DNA of 45,984 nucleotides from Verrucomicrobium sp. BvORR034 (GCF_000739635.1 NZ_BATQ01000181.1:1-45984); one strand, 5' to 3'; counted from the first letter of the stretch, positions 1-9,222 are shown. Numbers and translations: made by a program. Notes: generated by a model from the sequence alone, not told the origin.

Positions 1-844
1 ATCGATATTAACCGGCTCCCCCTCGATCAGATCGAGAGCCTGCCCGATGGCGGCCTGAAGATCGGCGCCACAGTGCGGAACTCTGTGCTGGCCCAGCATC
101 CCGCCGTGCTGCGGGACTATCCCGTGCTTTCCCAGGCGATTCTGCAGGGGGCCTCCGCGCAGTTGCGGAATCGCGCCACCACCGGAGGCAATCTCCTGCA
201 ACGCACGCGTTGCATCTACTTCCGCGATACCGCGATGCCGTGCAACAAGCGTGAGCCCGGCAGCGGTTGCGCGGCGATCCACGGGCACAATCGCAATCTC
301 GCCATCCTCGGCACCAGCGAGCATTGCATCGCGAACAACCCCTCAGACATGTGCGTGGCCATGGCCGCGCTCGAGGCCGTCATCCATGTCACGGGGCCCA
401 ACGGAGCACGCTCCATTCCCTTTGCGGAGTTTCACCTGCTGCCTGGGGAGACCCCACATGAGGAGACGGTGATCCAGCCCGGCGATCTCATCACCCATGT
501 CACCTTGCCGCCACCAGTACCAGGAAACAAATCACTGTACGTGAAGCTGCGTGATCGTGCGTCGTACGAGTTTGCCCTGGCATCTGCCGCCGTGGTGCTC
601 ACGGTCGTGGAGGGCAAAATCACCCGGGCGCGAGTGGCGATGGGGGGCATCGGCGTGAAACCTTGGCGGGACCAGGGAGGTGGAGGCTGCTCTGGAGGGA
701 CAGCCCGCCGCGGAGACGACCTACCAGCGGGCTGCGGAGACGGCCATGCAGGGCGCGCGCCCACAGTCCGAGAACGCCTTCAAGATCGAGCTGGCCGGGC
801 GGTGCCTCATACACGCGCTGAAACTCGCCGCTCAACCTGCCTGA
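1..844 (+). pseudogene. paoB: FAD-binding subunit of aldehyde/xanthine dehydrogenase (PaoB/YagS-like), 5' partial, frameshifted
   Basis: The reading frame is open from base 1, so the N-terminus lies outside the window. The family passes electrons from the molybdenum subunit through FAD to iron-sulfur centres in a periplasmic three-subunit aldehyde oxidoreductase. The motif [15 protein letters not shown] (about 170-215) is the FAD-binding loop, and the Cys-rich insert that follows ([10 protein letters not shown], then a later Cys) matches the extra 4Fe-4S loop of PaoB-type subunits. Frame 1 is good until about 670. From 677 the expected C-terminus ([20 protein letters not shown] onward) continues in frame 2 and stops at 842-844. 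Removing one G from the GGG at 675-677 restores the gene, so this is either a one-base insertion or a sequencing error. The paoC-like gene follows 13 bp later. Confidence 0.85.
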
Positions 845-857
845 TTGACTTGCTGAT

Positions 858-1875
858 TTGGAGAACCACGCCATGGCTGCTGAACCCCTCACCTCCCCCA
901 AGATCGTCGGCAAGGCACGCCCCCGAGTGGACGGACCGCTCAAGGTCACGGGCCGGGCGATGTACAGCTCTGACCACCACTTTCCCGGAATTCTCTATGC
1001 GGTCCCAGTGTCCGCCACCATCGCGGATGGCAAGATTGAAAAGTTCGACACAGCGGCGGCGGAGCAGATGCCAGGCGTCCGTGCCATTTATCATCGGGAA
1101 AACATTGGCAAACTCTTCCGTGTGTCAGTGAGCTTTGGTGATCTCTCGATGATCGATGAGACGCGTCCGCCTTTCGAGGACGGTGTCATCCGCTACTACG
1201 GCCAGTATGTGGCGCTGGCGGTGGGTGAAACGATTGAGCAAGCAGGTGCCGCCGCAGATGCGGTGAAGGTGACCTACAAACGGGAGAAGCCAAATGTCGA
1301 ACCAATGCTCGGCGTGGAGCGTCTCGCCGGCGTTCGCAAGAAGGGAGGTGCCAAACCGGAGGATCTGGAATCCCCCAAGGTCCAGAGCGAGCGCGGAGAG
1401 CCAGAGCCCGCCTTTGAAAAAGCGGCGATGACCCTGGATGCCACCTACTTTCTCCCGGCGGAAACGCACAATCCCATTGAGCTCCACGCCACGGTGGCCT
1501 TATGGGACGGTAGCAGCTTCACCCTGTATGACACCACCCAGGCCGTGGTGAATGCACGCAATGTCCTTGCCCAAATGTTGGGCGTCCCGAAGGAAAACAT
1601 GCGCGTTATTCCAAGTTCCTCGGTTCCGGGTTCGGAGGCAAGCTCTTGGCCCTGGACCCATTGCGCCCTGGCGGCGGCGGCGGCGCGCCAGCTCAATGTG
1701 CCGGTGAAACTGGTGATCAATCGCCGCTCCATGTTTCAGTGCGTGGGGCACCGGCCACTCATCCAGCAGCGCGTGAGGCTCAGCGCCACCCGGGAGGGCA
1801 GGCTCACCTCCCTGCGACCGCGCCACTCCCATTCATCTTGCGGACACGGCGTTCACGAAAAGCGAAGCTGCCTGA
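858..1875 (+). pseudogene. paoC: Molybdopterin-binding subunit of aldehyde oxidoreductase (PaoC/YagR-like), frameshifted and internally deleted
   Basis: The N-terminal part is typical of the large Mo-cofactor subunit: [19 protein letters not shown] at the start, then PAETHNPIELHATVALWDG. Family members run to about 730 residues, but homology ends near residue 320 (about 1812). The motif KFLGSGFGGKL is found only in another frame between about 1611 and 1646. One base is missing before it and one extra T follows it, so the two shifts cancel and WPWTHCALAAAAA resumes in the first frame. After LTSL the sequence leaves the family. A short piece in frame 1 ends with TGA at 1873-1875, 7 bp before mocA, and may be the old C-terminus beyond an internal deletion of roughly 400 codons. 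The region expected to hold the catalytic Glu is absent, so no active enzyme is expected. Confidence 0.82.
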
Positions 1876-1882
1876 GGTCTCC

Positions 1883-2476
1883 ATGCCCGCCACAGCCATT
1901 CTTCTCCTTGCTGCAGGCAGCTCCAGCCGTCTTGGCAGGCCCAAACAGCTGCTCCGCTATAGGGATGGCACCCTCCTGCGCCATGCAGCGCAAACGGCTC
2001 TCGCTGCCGCGCTTGGCCCGGTGATTGTCGTTCTGGGCTCTGGGGAGCCTGAGTGTCGCGAGGCACTGCTCGGCCTCCCGATCACTATGGTCCTCAATCT
2101 CCAATGGGATGAAGGCATGGGCACCTCCATCGCAACTGGGATGCAGTGCGTCCGGGAGGCAGAGCATGATGCTGTGATCATTACACTCTGTGATCAGCCA
2201 ACCATCACGGCGTGCATGCTCCGGGCTCTAGTCCGCCATCAACACGACGCCGGATGTTCCATTGTGGCCTCACGACATGGCGATAACAAGATCGTTGGTC
2301 CACCTGTTCTGTTTACCGCACAACATTTTGCTCAGCTTCGTCTACTAAAGGGTCACGACGGCGCAAAAGCGATCATTCGTCAGCGACCTGCTGAGGAGTT
2401 GGGTTTCGTTCCGTGCCCCGAAGCAGCTTTCGACGTGGATACAGAACAGGATGTCGCTGCCCTTGATCATCGTTGA
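1883..2476 (+). CDS. mocA: Molybdenum cofactor cytidylyltransferase (MocA family)
   Basis: The 197-residue protein is an NTP-transferase of the MobA/MocA/IspD fold. The N-terminal LLLAAGSSSRLGRPKQLL (residues 6-23) is the nucleotide-binding signature LAAGxSxRxGxxK. CDQP near residue 100 and the C-terminal DVDTEQD are also typical. MocA transfers CMP from CTP to Mo-molybdopterin to make the cytosine dinucleotide form used by PaoABC-type enzymes, which fits its place directly behind the paoBC remnants. ATG 1883 is chosen because homology starts there; the open frame extends upstream to 1646 only by overlapping paoC. The gene looks intact although its presumed client is broken. Confidence 0.88.
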   Translation: MPATAILLLAAGSSSRLGRPKQLLRYRDGTLLRHAAQTALAAALGPVIVVLGSGEPECREALLGLPITMVLNLQWDEGMGTSIATGMQCVREAEHDAVIITLCDQPTITACMLRALVRHQHDAGCSIVASRHGDNKIVGPPVLFTAQHFAQLRLLKGHDGAKAIIRQRPAEELGFVPCPEAAFDVDTEQDVAALDHR

Positions 2477-2537
2477 GTAGGTACTTGAGCGTCCTTCAGA
2501 CGCACTAAGCTCTAGAGGCCAAATGGCAGACCTGCTG

Positions 2538-2813
2538 TCAGCTGACTTTTCTCCTGGCGGCCCATCTTCTCTTTTGGGCTTCGATGATCCGTCGCCGGCC
2601 CGCCTCAGACATTACCCGCTTCCTCGTTGGCTTCGGCTTCTCCTCCCTTACCCCAGTCACCTTTGGCGGCCTACCGCGACGCTTGATGGGCTCGGCGGCA
2701 AGGCTGGACCCATCGAGAATTCTTGCCAGATCGCCTTCAAGCTGCTGGATCTGTTCGGCTAGAGCGATGGCTTTCCTGAGATTGTCTAAATTCGGAGAAG
2801 GTGATCGGGCCAT
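2538..2813 (-). CDS. Small basic protein with AT-hook-like motif
   Basis: A 91-residue basic protein of unknown function. It has an N-terminal amphipathic helix (NLDNLRKAIALAEQIQQLEGDL), a central KRRGRPPK that matches the AT-hook core RGRP, and a C-terminal MSEAGRRRIIEAQKRRWAARR. This last helix is a common tail of small DNA-binding or nucleoid-associated proteins in soil bacteria. The composition is coherent along its length, so it is probably real. It lies convergent to mocA, 61 bp from its stop. DNA binding is an inference from the motif only. Confidence 0.65.
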   Translation of the reverse strand: MARSPSPNLDNLRKAIALAEQIQQLEGDLARILDGSSLAAEPIKRRGRPPKVTGVREEKPKPTRKRVMSEAGRRRIIEAQKRRWAARRKVS

Positions 2814-3050
2814 TTTACCTCTTAGTTGGGCCTACCCCTGATCTCAAGCCGTAATTCTGACGCTTCGCCACGCGTGCGTGTGGTTGAAGTGGTTCAAAGG
2901 CGGAACGGCCTCATTTCCTCCCAATTACCCGCCCTCTGAGTGGGGACTCATGGGAATGTATTCCCCACATTCAGGAAGTGGACCAGTGCCGATCATAGCT
3001 GGGGTGACTTGGTAGTCACAGGACTGGTAGTGCATCCAGCCATCTCTTTC

Positions 3051-3827
3051 ATGAAGATCGCCAGCTACAATGTGAATGGCATCAACGGTCGGCTCCCCGT
3101 CCTCCTCCGCTGGCTCAAGGAGGCGGAGCCGGATATTGTTTGCCTGCAAGAACTGAAGGCACCCCATGAAAAGTTCCCCCTCCCGCCCATTCAAAGAGCC
3201 GGCTATGAGGCGATCTGGCATGGCCAGAAGAGTTGGAACGGCGTCGCCATTCTGTCGCGCGTCGGTAAGATTCAAGAGGTGCGGCGACAGTTACCTGGGG
3301 ATCCCCAAGACAGTCACAGCCGCTACATCGAAGGCATTGTCAGCAACATGGTCATTGGATGCCTTTACCTCCCCAACGGAAACCCCGCACCGGGACCGAA
3401 ATTTGACTACAAGCTCGCCTGGTTCAAACGGCTCATCACCCACTCCAAAGCGCTCCTCAAATACGATGTACCTGTGATGCTCATCGGCGATTTCAACGTC
3501 ATGCCAGCGGACATCGATGTGTACAAGCCTGAGAGCTGGCAGGAGGACGCACTCTTTCGTCCTGAGGTCCGCAGGGCGTTCAAACGCCTTACCGATCTGG
3601 GATGGACTGATGCCATTCGAAAGCTCCACCCACAGGAGAGAATTTACACATTCTGGGACTATTTTCGCAATGCCTATGCTCGGAACGCGGGCCTGCGCAT
3701 TGACCATTTCCTGCTAAACCGTCATCTGGAGAATCGTCTGAAGAAGGCGGGAGTCGACAAGCATGTCCGCGGCTGGGAAAAAACCAGCGATCATGCTCCG
3801 GTCTGGATGCAGCTAAAGGACCGGTGA
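3051..3827 (+). CDS. xth: Exodeoxyribonuclease III
   Basis: The 258-residue protein is an AP endonuclease/3'-5' exonuclease of the EEP fold that repairs abasic sites. It starts MKIASYNVNGINGR, the hallmark N-terminus, which fixes the start at ATG 3051; the frame is open further upstream but shows no homology there. Catalytic and metal-binding residues are visible: E34 in LQELKAP, D147 and N149 in GDFNVMP, and D247-H248 in TSDHAPV. The length is normal for the family. It appears to be a single-gene unit. Confidence 0.95.
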   Translation: MKIASYNVNGINGRLPVLLRWLKEAEPDIVCLQELKAPHEKFPLPPIQRAGYEAIWHGQKSWNGVAILSRVGKIQEVRRQLPGDPQDSHSRYIEGIVSNMVIGCLYLPNGNPAPGPKFDYKLAWFKRLITHSKALLKYDVPVMLIGDFNVMPADIDVYKPESWQEDALFRPEVRRAFKRLTDLGWTDAIRKLHPQERIYTFWDYFRNAYARNAGLRIDHFLLNRHLENRLKKAGVDKHVRGWEKTSDHAPVWMQLKDR

Positions 3828-3863
3828 TCCAATTTACCCTGCTCAGGCTCTCGTGCTAATAGA

Positions 3864-3930
3864 TCCGGTCTATTCGCCGCGGCGGCAGTTCTCGATGATC
3901 GTCAAGCTCACCGCCGTGTCATGTCCTGCG
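3864..3930 (-). pseudogene. Possible remnant of an IS66-type transposase C-terminus
   Basis: Read on the minus strand, this stretch gives DTAVSLTIIENCRRGE followed by a stop. With a one-base shift it continues as a piece ending RRIDRIY. The pattern TIIENCRRxGID resembles the C-terminal end of IS66 TnpC proteins. No flanking inverted repeats or other transposase parts are visible, so this is only a weak call. It sits in the 200-bp gap between xth and the small membrane protein. Confidence 0.28.
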
Positions 3931-4031
3931 GAGAGATCTGACCCAGGTTTAATTCCATGTGTGAGGTAGTGCGGCGGTGAGAGCTGGCTCAGCCACCTTG
4001 AAAATCTCCCGGCTTGGAGTTTAGTGGAGCA

Positions 4032-4244
4032 ATGTACATGCGCGACCTCTTCTTCGAAGCGCCTTTGAATACGAAGCGAGCAGTGAGGCTGTCGCTGATA
4101 GCCCTTCTGGTGACGGCTATCGGTTCTTTGTGGGGTTTGGAATTCCTTGTAGTGTCCCTACCCCTCAGCGGCATGTTGGCCAGAGCTCTGGATGTACACG
4201 ATTATCGAAAGCGTGAGGTCCGACGAGCTTTCTCCAAGATTTGA
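4032..4244 (+). CDS. Small hypothetical membrane protein
   Basis: A 70-residue protein starting MYMRDLFFEAPL. It has a hydrophobic stretch at residues 22-48 (LSLIALLVTAIGSLWGLEF, then LVVSLPLSG) that could form one long or two short membrane helices, and a basic C-terminus (DYRKREVRRAFSKI), suggesting a cytoplasmic tail. ATG 4032 is preceded by GTGGAG about 7 bp upstream, a plausible ribosome-binding site. I do not recognise the family. Confidence 0.5.
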   Translation: MYMRDLFFEAPLNTKRAVRLSLIALLVTAIGSLWGLEFLVVSLPLSGMLARALDVHDYRKREVRRAFSKI

Positions 4245-4850
4245 ATCGGAATGCCGGGAACACTTCTGGGAAAGTGGCGCATCCCAGCAGGCAACGGGGT
4301 AAGCCTTTCATGCAGGCAGGCCCACTGGTTGCTCCTCCAGGCGGTGGCGTGGCTTCCAGGTGCTAAAATGTTCCGGAATTCGCTCCAGCTAAACCACAGG
4401 CCCCTATGGGAGGGGAGCTATCACCAGACCACCTGGTCCTCCGGCCCGACATCCGGCAACGCCCCTCACACAGACCAAACGTCTGATTTTTTCCCCTCAA
4501 CGGGCTGCGAACACGCCCAAATGGAGATCACTCCATTTCAGGTGTCTCCCGAGGTCCCCTGCACCTGCCACCCCGGCGGCCTCCTCGCGGGGGTTGAGCC
4601 AGAGGTTGTTGCCCCGTACGCCATGCTGTTCGTGGGAGACTTCGACGCATCGTTTCATGTCTCTGCTCACTAGACCGGAACCATACCTGACTATCAAATG
4701 GCCAAGTAAGCCGTCAGCCAACGAGTCCTGCTGGTATAAAACATGTCACATGTATCAGGAGCAGGTCCTCTCACGCCCCGCCTCCGTGGGCGCCAGAACA
4801 TTGCGAAACAGCCATATAGGCAGTAGCCCCCGATCCTGCGCATAAACAGC
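4245..4850. other. Gene-free stretch, no recognisable content
   Basis: About 600 bp between the small membrane protein and the sensor kinase. A 140-codon frame can be read here (4251-4673), but its composition is not protein-like and I recognise no domain. I see no tRNA, repeat family or clear terminator. It may be degraded sequence of the island. Confidence 0.5.
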
Positions 4851-4927
4851 ATGGAGATCATAGATGCAGTCCAACTACGCTCTCAGCCTTCTTAGCCGAA
4901 AGGACGGGGGACATTGTCCGGTCGTGG

Positions 4928-6043
4928 GTGGACGAGGTTAAGAAAGACCCCCGCCTCACGACCGCGGACCGTCTCTCTGATCATCTCCTTGAAGATCATA
5001 TTCCCCTGCTTCTGGAGGACTTCATTCAGGTTCTACGCTCAGGGGACGAAGAAACTGGAATCGGTGCAAAGTGGAATGCCGTGAAACACGGTGCTGAGAG
5101 ATGGGGCCAAGGATACAGTTACAAAGAACTCGTTTGGGAAATCTACAGGCTCCGCAGGGTATTGTTTGACAACGTCAGGGAGTTTGCACGTGGCAAACCA
5201 AACGAACTGGATGTATTTTCTCTCGCATGCAGCTCGGCAGACTCTTTTCTGAACGAACTGGAATGTCGTTCGGTCGAAAAGCATGCCGAAGAAAGCGAGA
5301 CCACTGTCCGGCTTTCTAATGAGGCCCGACTTCGTCTCATCCGCACTGTGTCGCATGAGCTTCGCAATTTGCTAAACTCCGTAGGTCTGGCATCCGCGCT
5401 TCTGTCGAGCGACGACCCGGAGTCGATTGTGTTTATGAGGGGAAACCTCGACCGCAACTGCAGTCACATGAAGCAGGTTCTGGACGACCTGCTTGATTTG
5501 TCTCTCATCTTTTCGCGTCAGAACGTAGCCAAGCCCGCGTGGTTCGATCCTCGGTCGCTGCTCAAGCTCCTGGAAGCTGCACACCGCCCGGTGGCGGAGG
5601 CCAATGGAGTAATTTTTAGATCCTCCGTCAAAGGCGAACTCGGCACAATTTACACAGACGAGCTCCGTGTAAGGCAGATCGCGGAGAATCTCGTGTCCAA
5701 CGCCATCAAGTACACCCCTACCGGAGAGGTTCATCTCCGCTTCGAAGGCGTTAGCACCAACGACTGGGCCATTGTTGTGGAAGATACCGGCTTGGGCATT
5801 TCTGAATCGGACCGCCAACATATCTTTTCTGAGTATTATCAGGTAGCCTCAGCATCGCCACTTCGCGGCTCGGGCCTGGGGTTGTCCATTGTTTCGGGGC
5901 TTGTAGATTTGCTCAAGGGATCTATTTCACTCGAATCTGAACCGAACCGAGGCAGTGTTTTCAGGGTAGTACTTCCCCGAATTCACGGAGTGGTAGCCGT
6001 CCGTGCCCAACAACTGCCCGCCGCGCATGGTGAGGAACGGTAG
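4928..6043 (+). CDS. Sensor histidine kinase with RsbRD-like N-terminal domain, 5' end probably frameshifted
   Basis: From GTG 4928 the protein has 371 residues. An N-terminal helical domain (LSDHLLEDHIPLLLEDF) resembles the RsbRD N-terminal sensor module. It is followed by a HisKA dimerisation helix with phospho-acceptor H143 in VSHELRN, and a HATPase domain with N box (NLVSNAIKYTP), G1 (VEDTGLGIS) and G2 (GSGLGLSIV). No membrane segment is seen, so it is probably cytoplasmic. Coding character extends upstream in the same frame to about 4871 (TTLSAFLAERTGDIVRSW), but no ATG, GTG or TTG lies there in frame. ATG 4851 in another frame reads MEIIDAVQ, so a one-base loss near 4873-4880 is likely. 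Its 3' end faces the next kinase, 12 bp apart. Confidence 0.8.
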   Translation: MDEVKKDPRLTTADRLSDHLLEDHIPLLLEDFIQVLRSGDEETGIGAKWNAVKHGAERWGQGYSYKELVWEIYRLRRVLFDNVREFARGKPNELDVFSLACSSADSFLNELECRSVEKHAEESETTVRLSNEARLRLIRTVSHELRNLLNSVGLASALLSSDDPESIVFMRGNLDRNCSHMKQVLDDLLDLSLIFSRQNVAKPAWFDPRSLLKLLEAAHRPVAEANGVIFRSSVKGELGTIYTDELRVRQIAENLVSNAIKYTPTGEVHLRFEGVSTNDWAIVVEDTGLGISESDRQHIFSEYYQVASASPLRGSGLGLSIVSGLVDLLKGSISLESEPNRGSVFRVVLPRIHGVVAVRAQQLPAAHGEER

Positions 6044-6055
6044 ATCTTCGGCAAG

Positions 6056-7642
6056 TCACTTGAACTGCTTGGCCAACGCTGCAACGGTAACCACAAGCTC
6101 TGACGAGTCCGCGGGCTTGGGCAAGAGGATTTGGAATCCTGCACAGAGTGCTCTGACTCGGTCTTCCACACGGCTATAAGCGGTGAGTGCCACCGCTGGC
6201 ACCTTTCCCCCGTCTTTAGCAGACTTGGAACGGATGGTTTCAATAAACGTATAGCCGTCCTTCTCGGGCATGCCGATATCGCTCACTATCACATCGGTTG
6301 CCGAGGTCCCGAACTTCAGAAGCGCTTCATCTGCTGAGCACGCCGTTGTCACCGTTGCTCCCGCGTTTTTCAGAGTCCGCGCGAGAAGATCCCGCGAGTC
6401 TTCGTCGTCCTCAACCACTAGCACGGAGAGTCCTGAGAGCTGAGGCAACGACCTGTGGGGAATCTCTGTTGATGGGGCTGGAGCGCGACCATGCGTGCCT
6501 TCGCCCTCCTTCAGGGCGGCAATCGGCAGCATGACCGCGAAGGTTGACCCTCGTCCTGGCCCGGCGCTTTTAGCAACTACCGTTCCGCCATGAAGCTCAA
6601 CCAGGTGTTTTACGATAGCCAATCCCAGGCCCAAGCCACCGTAGGTCCTGGTGGAAGAAGCGTCCGCCTGACGAAACCTGTCAAAAACATAAGGTAGAAA
6701 GTCCTCCGTGATACCCACGCCGTTATCAGAGACCGCGACTTCAAAATGTGAATTCACTCTCTGAAGCAGGATCTCAATTCGCCCCCCCCGGGGTGTGAAC
6801 TTTATGGCATTGTTGAGCAAATTCCAAAATACCTGATGGAGGCGCTGGGGATCTCCGTGTACCAGTTTCGGGAGCCCATCAAGAACAGCATGCATGCGGA
6901 TGTTTTTCGCATCAGCGGCGGGCTTCACGGTTTCCATGACAGCCTCCAGAATGGGGCCAAGCTCGACCCGCTCCACCTCAAGACGGACCTTGCCTGAGAG
7001 GATCCGGTTCATATCCAGAAGGTCTTCAATGATTCGCTGCTGGGATTGAGCGTTTCGCTTGATCACATTTAACCCCTCTCTCACCTCCACCTCATCCATA
7101 TCGCCTGCAAGCAGGAGCTGCACCCACCCCAAGATCGATTGCAAAGGGGTTCGCAGTTCATGGGAGAGTGTGGCAAGGAACTCATCTTTCATCCGGCCTT
7201 GACGCTCCGTCTGCTCGTTTGCTGCAGCAATGGCTAGCGCCGCCTTTTTCTGGGCTGTAATGTCTCGTGCAATCTTGGACGCACCAACAATCTGGCCCAT
7301 GCTATCTCTAACGGGTGAAATTGTGAGGGAGATTTCGCGGATCTCTCCATCCTTGCGGACGCGTTGGGTTTCGAAATGGTCCACACGCTCACCGCGGCGT
7401 AGCTGTTCGAGTATCAGGGGCTCTTCTTTCAGCCTCTCTTTGGGAATCAGCAATGAAATGTGTTTGCCAATGATTTCAGGGGCAGAATAACCGAAAATGC
7501 GTTCCGCCCCCCGGTTCCAGCTGGTCACAATACCGTTGAGGTCCTTTGAAACAATGGCATCGTCGGATGAGTCCACGATCGCCTGTAGCAGGTGCTCCGG
7601 GCTGCCAAACCCCTTAATAAATAACCCTGTATTGTCGCTCAT
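6056..7642 (-). CDS. PAS domain hybrid histidine kinase with C-terminal receiver domain
   Basis: A 528-residue two-component protein. A PAS domain occupies residues 15-130 (SSDDAIVSKDLNGIVTSWN, then RDITAQKK at its C-cap). HisKA carries H161 in LSHELRTPLQS. The HATPase domain follows, with NLLNNAIKFTP, SDNGVGI and GGLGLGLAIV. A receiver domain at about 405-525 carries phospho-acceptor D455 in VSDIGMPEKDG and a Lys in LPKPAD. No transmembrane segment is seen, so it is likely a soluble sensor. ATG 7642 is preferred over a TTG 48 bp upstream because PAS homology begins soon after it. It converges on the RsbRD-type kinase. Confidence 0.92.
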   Translation of the reverse strand: MSDNTGLFIKGFGSPEHLLQAIVDSSDDAIVSKDLNGIVTSWNRGAERIFGYSAPEIIGKHISLLIPKERLKEEPLILEQLRRGERVDHFETQRVRKDGEIREISLTISPVRDSMGQIVGASKIARDITAQKKAALAIAAANEQTERQGRMKDEFLATLSHELRTPLQSILGWVQLLLAGDMDEVEVREGLNVIKRNAQSQQRIIEDLLDMNRILSGKVRLEVERVELGPILEAVMETVKPAADAKNIRMHAVLDGLPKLVHGDPQRLHQVFWNLLNNAIKFTPRGGRIEILLQRVNSHFEVAVSDNGVGITEDFLPYVFDRFRQADASSTRTYGGLGLGLAIVKHLVELHGGTVVAKSAGPGRGSTFAVMLPIAALKEGEGTHGRAPAPSTEIPHRSLPQLSGLSVLVVEDDEDSRDLLARTLKNAGATVTTACSADEALLKFGTSATDVIVSDIGMPEKDGYTFIETIRSKSAKDGGKVPAVALTAYSRVEDRVRALCAGFQILLPKPADSSELVVTVAALAKQFK

Positions 7643-7947
7643 AAAAATCCACTTGGGGTTGCCGACGAACCCGTTGCAAGTGCAATCCAACCTACGAGCG
7701 AGCGTTCATTGCAAGATCGCGCGAGAACATAGTGCTGGATGCATGAACGGGCTTGGGCGTGGCTTGCGCAAACGCAGCACACGTCAAACCATGCCAGCGG
7801 ATCCCATCAGAAAAGTTCCGCCGTTCCACTTCCATTGATTCTTGCCGCTCACCAAAACACCTGATCAGCACAGCGTGAGAGCGGGCAAAGAGGGTTCGCG
7901 GAATGCAGTTCTCGCCCAAGTGCTGCGCGGGACTTAAGCCAGCCCTC

Positions 7948-8540
7948 CTATTCGGAGGAAGTGCCATAGATAATCTGCCGGAGCGCTCGAAGCAGCGCTC
8001 CCGCGATGTACCGCTTGGGCAGAAAATGCGAGCCCTGCGTTTGACTCCCGTGCTACCACGCCGTCAGCGTTGAGACCGCTGGCAGCAAGCACTTTTACTT
8101 TTGGATTGATGCGTACAAGCACCTGAATCATCGTTGGCCCGTCCATCAGAGGCATCATCATGTCAGTGAGCACGACATCTATCTCTTGGCGATGCAGAGC
8201 ATAGGTGGCGGTGGCCCTCGGCTCCATCTCATGCGAGTGTAGCCTTGTTGTCGAATGCCTCAAGGGTCTGATGAGTGATCTCCCGAACCGAGACTTCATC
8301 GTCCACCACCAGGACGAGCTCGCCATTTCCCCTTGGCAGATCCGCCGTGAAGTTTTCACTCAGCGGCATCTCGGCATGCGTTTGGGCGGGAAGGCAAACC
8401 TGGAACCGGTTCCCCAAGCCTATTTCGCTATAGACTTTGGGAAATCTGCGTGGTTTTTCACGATCGCTAAAGTGGTTGATAACCCCAGGCCTGCACCTTG
8501 GCCTGTCTCGTTGGTAGGCCCGAGATCGGCCCGAGAGACT
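7948..8540 (-). pseudogene. Degraded C-terminal half of a hybrid histidine kinase (HATPase end plus receiver)
   Basis: Recognisable pieces in order lie in different frames. ETGQGAGLGLSTTLAIVKNH is the ATPase G2 region (about 8533-8450). KVYSEIGLGNRFQVCLPA to ELVLVVDDEVSVREI is the ATPase end and receiver start (about 8450-8229). EIDVVLTDMMMPLMDGPTM holds the receiver phospho-Asp (about 8225-8030). HFLPKRYIAGALLRALRQII and a final GTSSE, with TAG at 7948-7950, form the end. At least three frameshifts separate them, and the PAS/HisKA half is absent. It lies about 300 bp upstream of the intact PAS kinase and on the same strand. This much damage points to true gene decay rather than sequencing error. 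Confidence 0.85.
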
Positions 8541-8775
8541 TCGCGCCAAAATGACCCAAGCGAATTGAGTCAAAGTTTCAAGATTGAGACAATTTTTCAC
8601 TCCGAGCCACCTCCATCCATATGCATAAAGCCCACAAGACGAGGTTGTTGCAAATGCTCAACACTGGCATCAAATCTGTTGGAGGGCATTTTGTGCGCAA
8701 AACGCATAGACAGAGACGCGGTGCGGGCCGCGGTCTGTCATCCACTAAGCCCGCTAACCTAATTCAGCTAACGAC

Positions 8776-9222
8776 ATGAATGCAGTTATGCGATGGAACC
8801 CTCTTCGGGAGATCGAAAACCTTCAGAATCGAGTCTTCAACGCCCTCGCTCCAAGCATGGCCAACAACGGAGGCCCTGATATGGAAAGCCCACCGTGGGC
8901 CCCACTTGTGGACATCGTAGAAGACCCCTCAGAATACCTGATCACCACCGAACTGCCGCAGGTGCGCAAGGAAGACGTGAAGATTACTCTGGAGAACGGA
9001 AGGCTCACCGTCAGTGGCGAACGGAAACCCAAAGAAGAAAAGGACGGTCGGAAGATCCATCGACTTGAAAGGCCTTACGGACCGTTCTTCCGAACTTTCG
9101 CCCTCCCAGAAGACGCGGATCCGGGCAGGGTGAGTGCCGCATTCAGTGAGGGAGTGCTGCACATCACAGTGTCCAAACATGAAAAAGCACTTCCTCGTCA
9201 GATCGAAGTGAAAGTCAACTGA
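8776..9222 (+). CDS. Small heat shock protein, Hsp20/alpha-crystallin family
   Basis: The 148-residue cytoplasmic chaperone holds unfolding proteins in an ATP-independent way. MNAVMRWNPLREIENLQNR is the typical N-terminus. The alpha-crystallin domain runs about 40-140, with VDIVEDPSEYLITTELPQV, RKEDVKITLENGRLTVSGER and the conserved AAFSEGVLHITV near the end. The C-terminal tail is short. ATG 8776 agrees with the family start. I see no CIRCE element upstream. It may belong to a stress cluster with the neighbouring kinases, but no direct link is visible. Confidence 0.95.
   Translation: MNAVMRWNPLREIENLQNRVFNALAPSMANNGGPDMESPPWAPLVDIVEDPSEYLITTELPQVRKEDVKITLENGRLTVSGERKPKEEKDGRKIHRLERPYGPFFRTFALPEDADPGRVSAAFSEGVLHITVSKHEKALPRQIEVKVN

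Noticed and set aside
4251-4673. A 140-codon frame between the small membrane protein and the sensor kinase
   Set aside because: There is no domain and no ribosome-binding site, and its composition is not protein-like.
8205-8762. A 185-codon plus-strand frame upstream of the small heat shock gene
   Set aside because: It is antisense to the fragmented hybrid kinase, whose pieces are recognisable on the minus strand.
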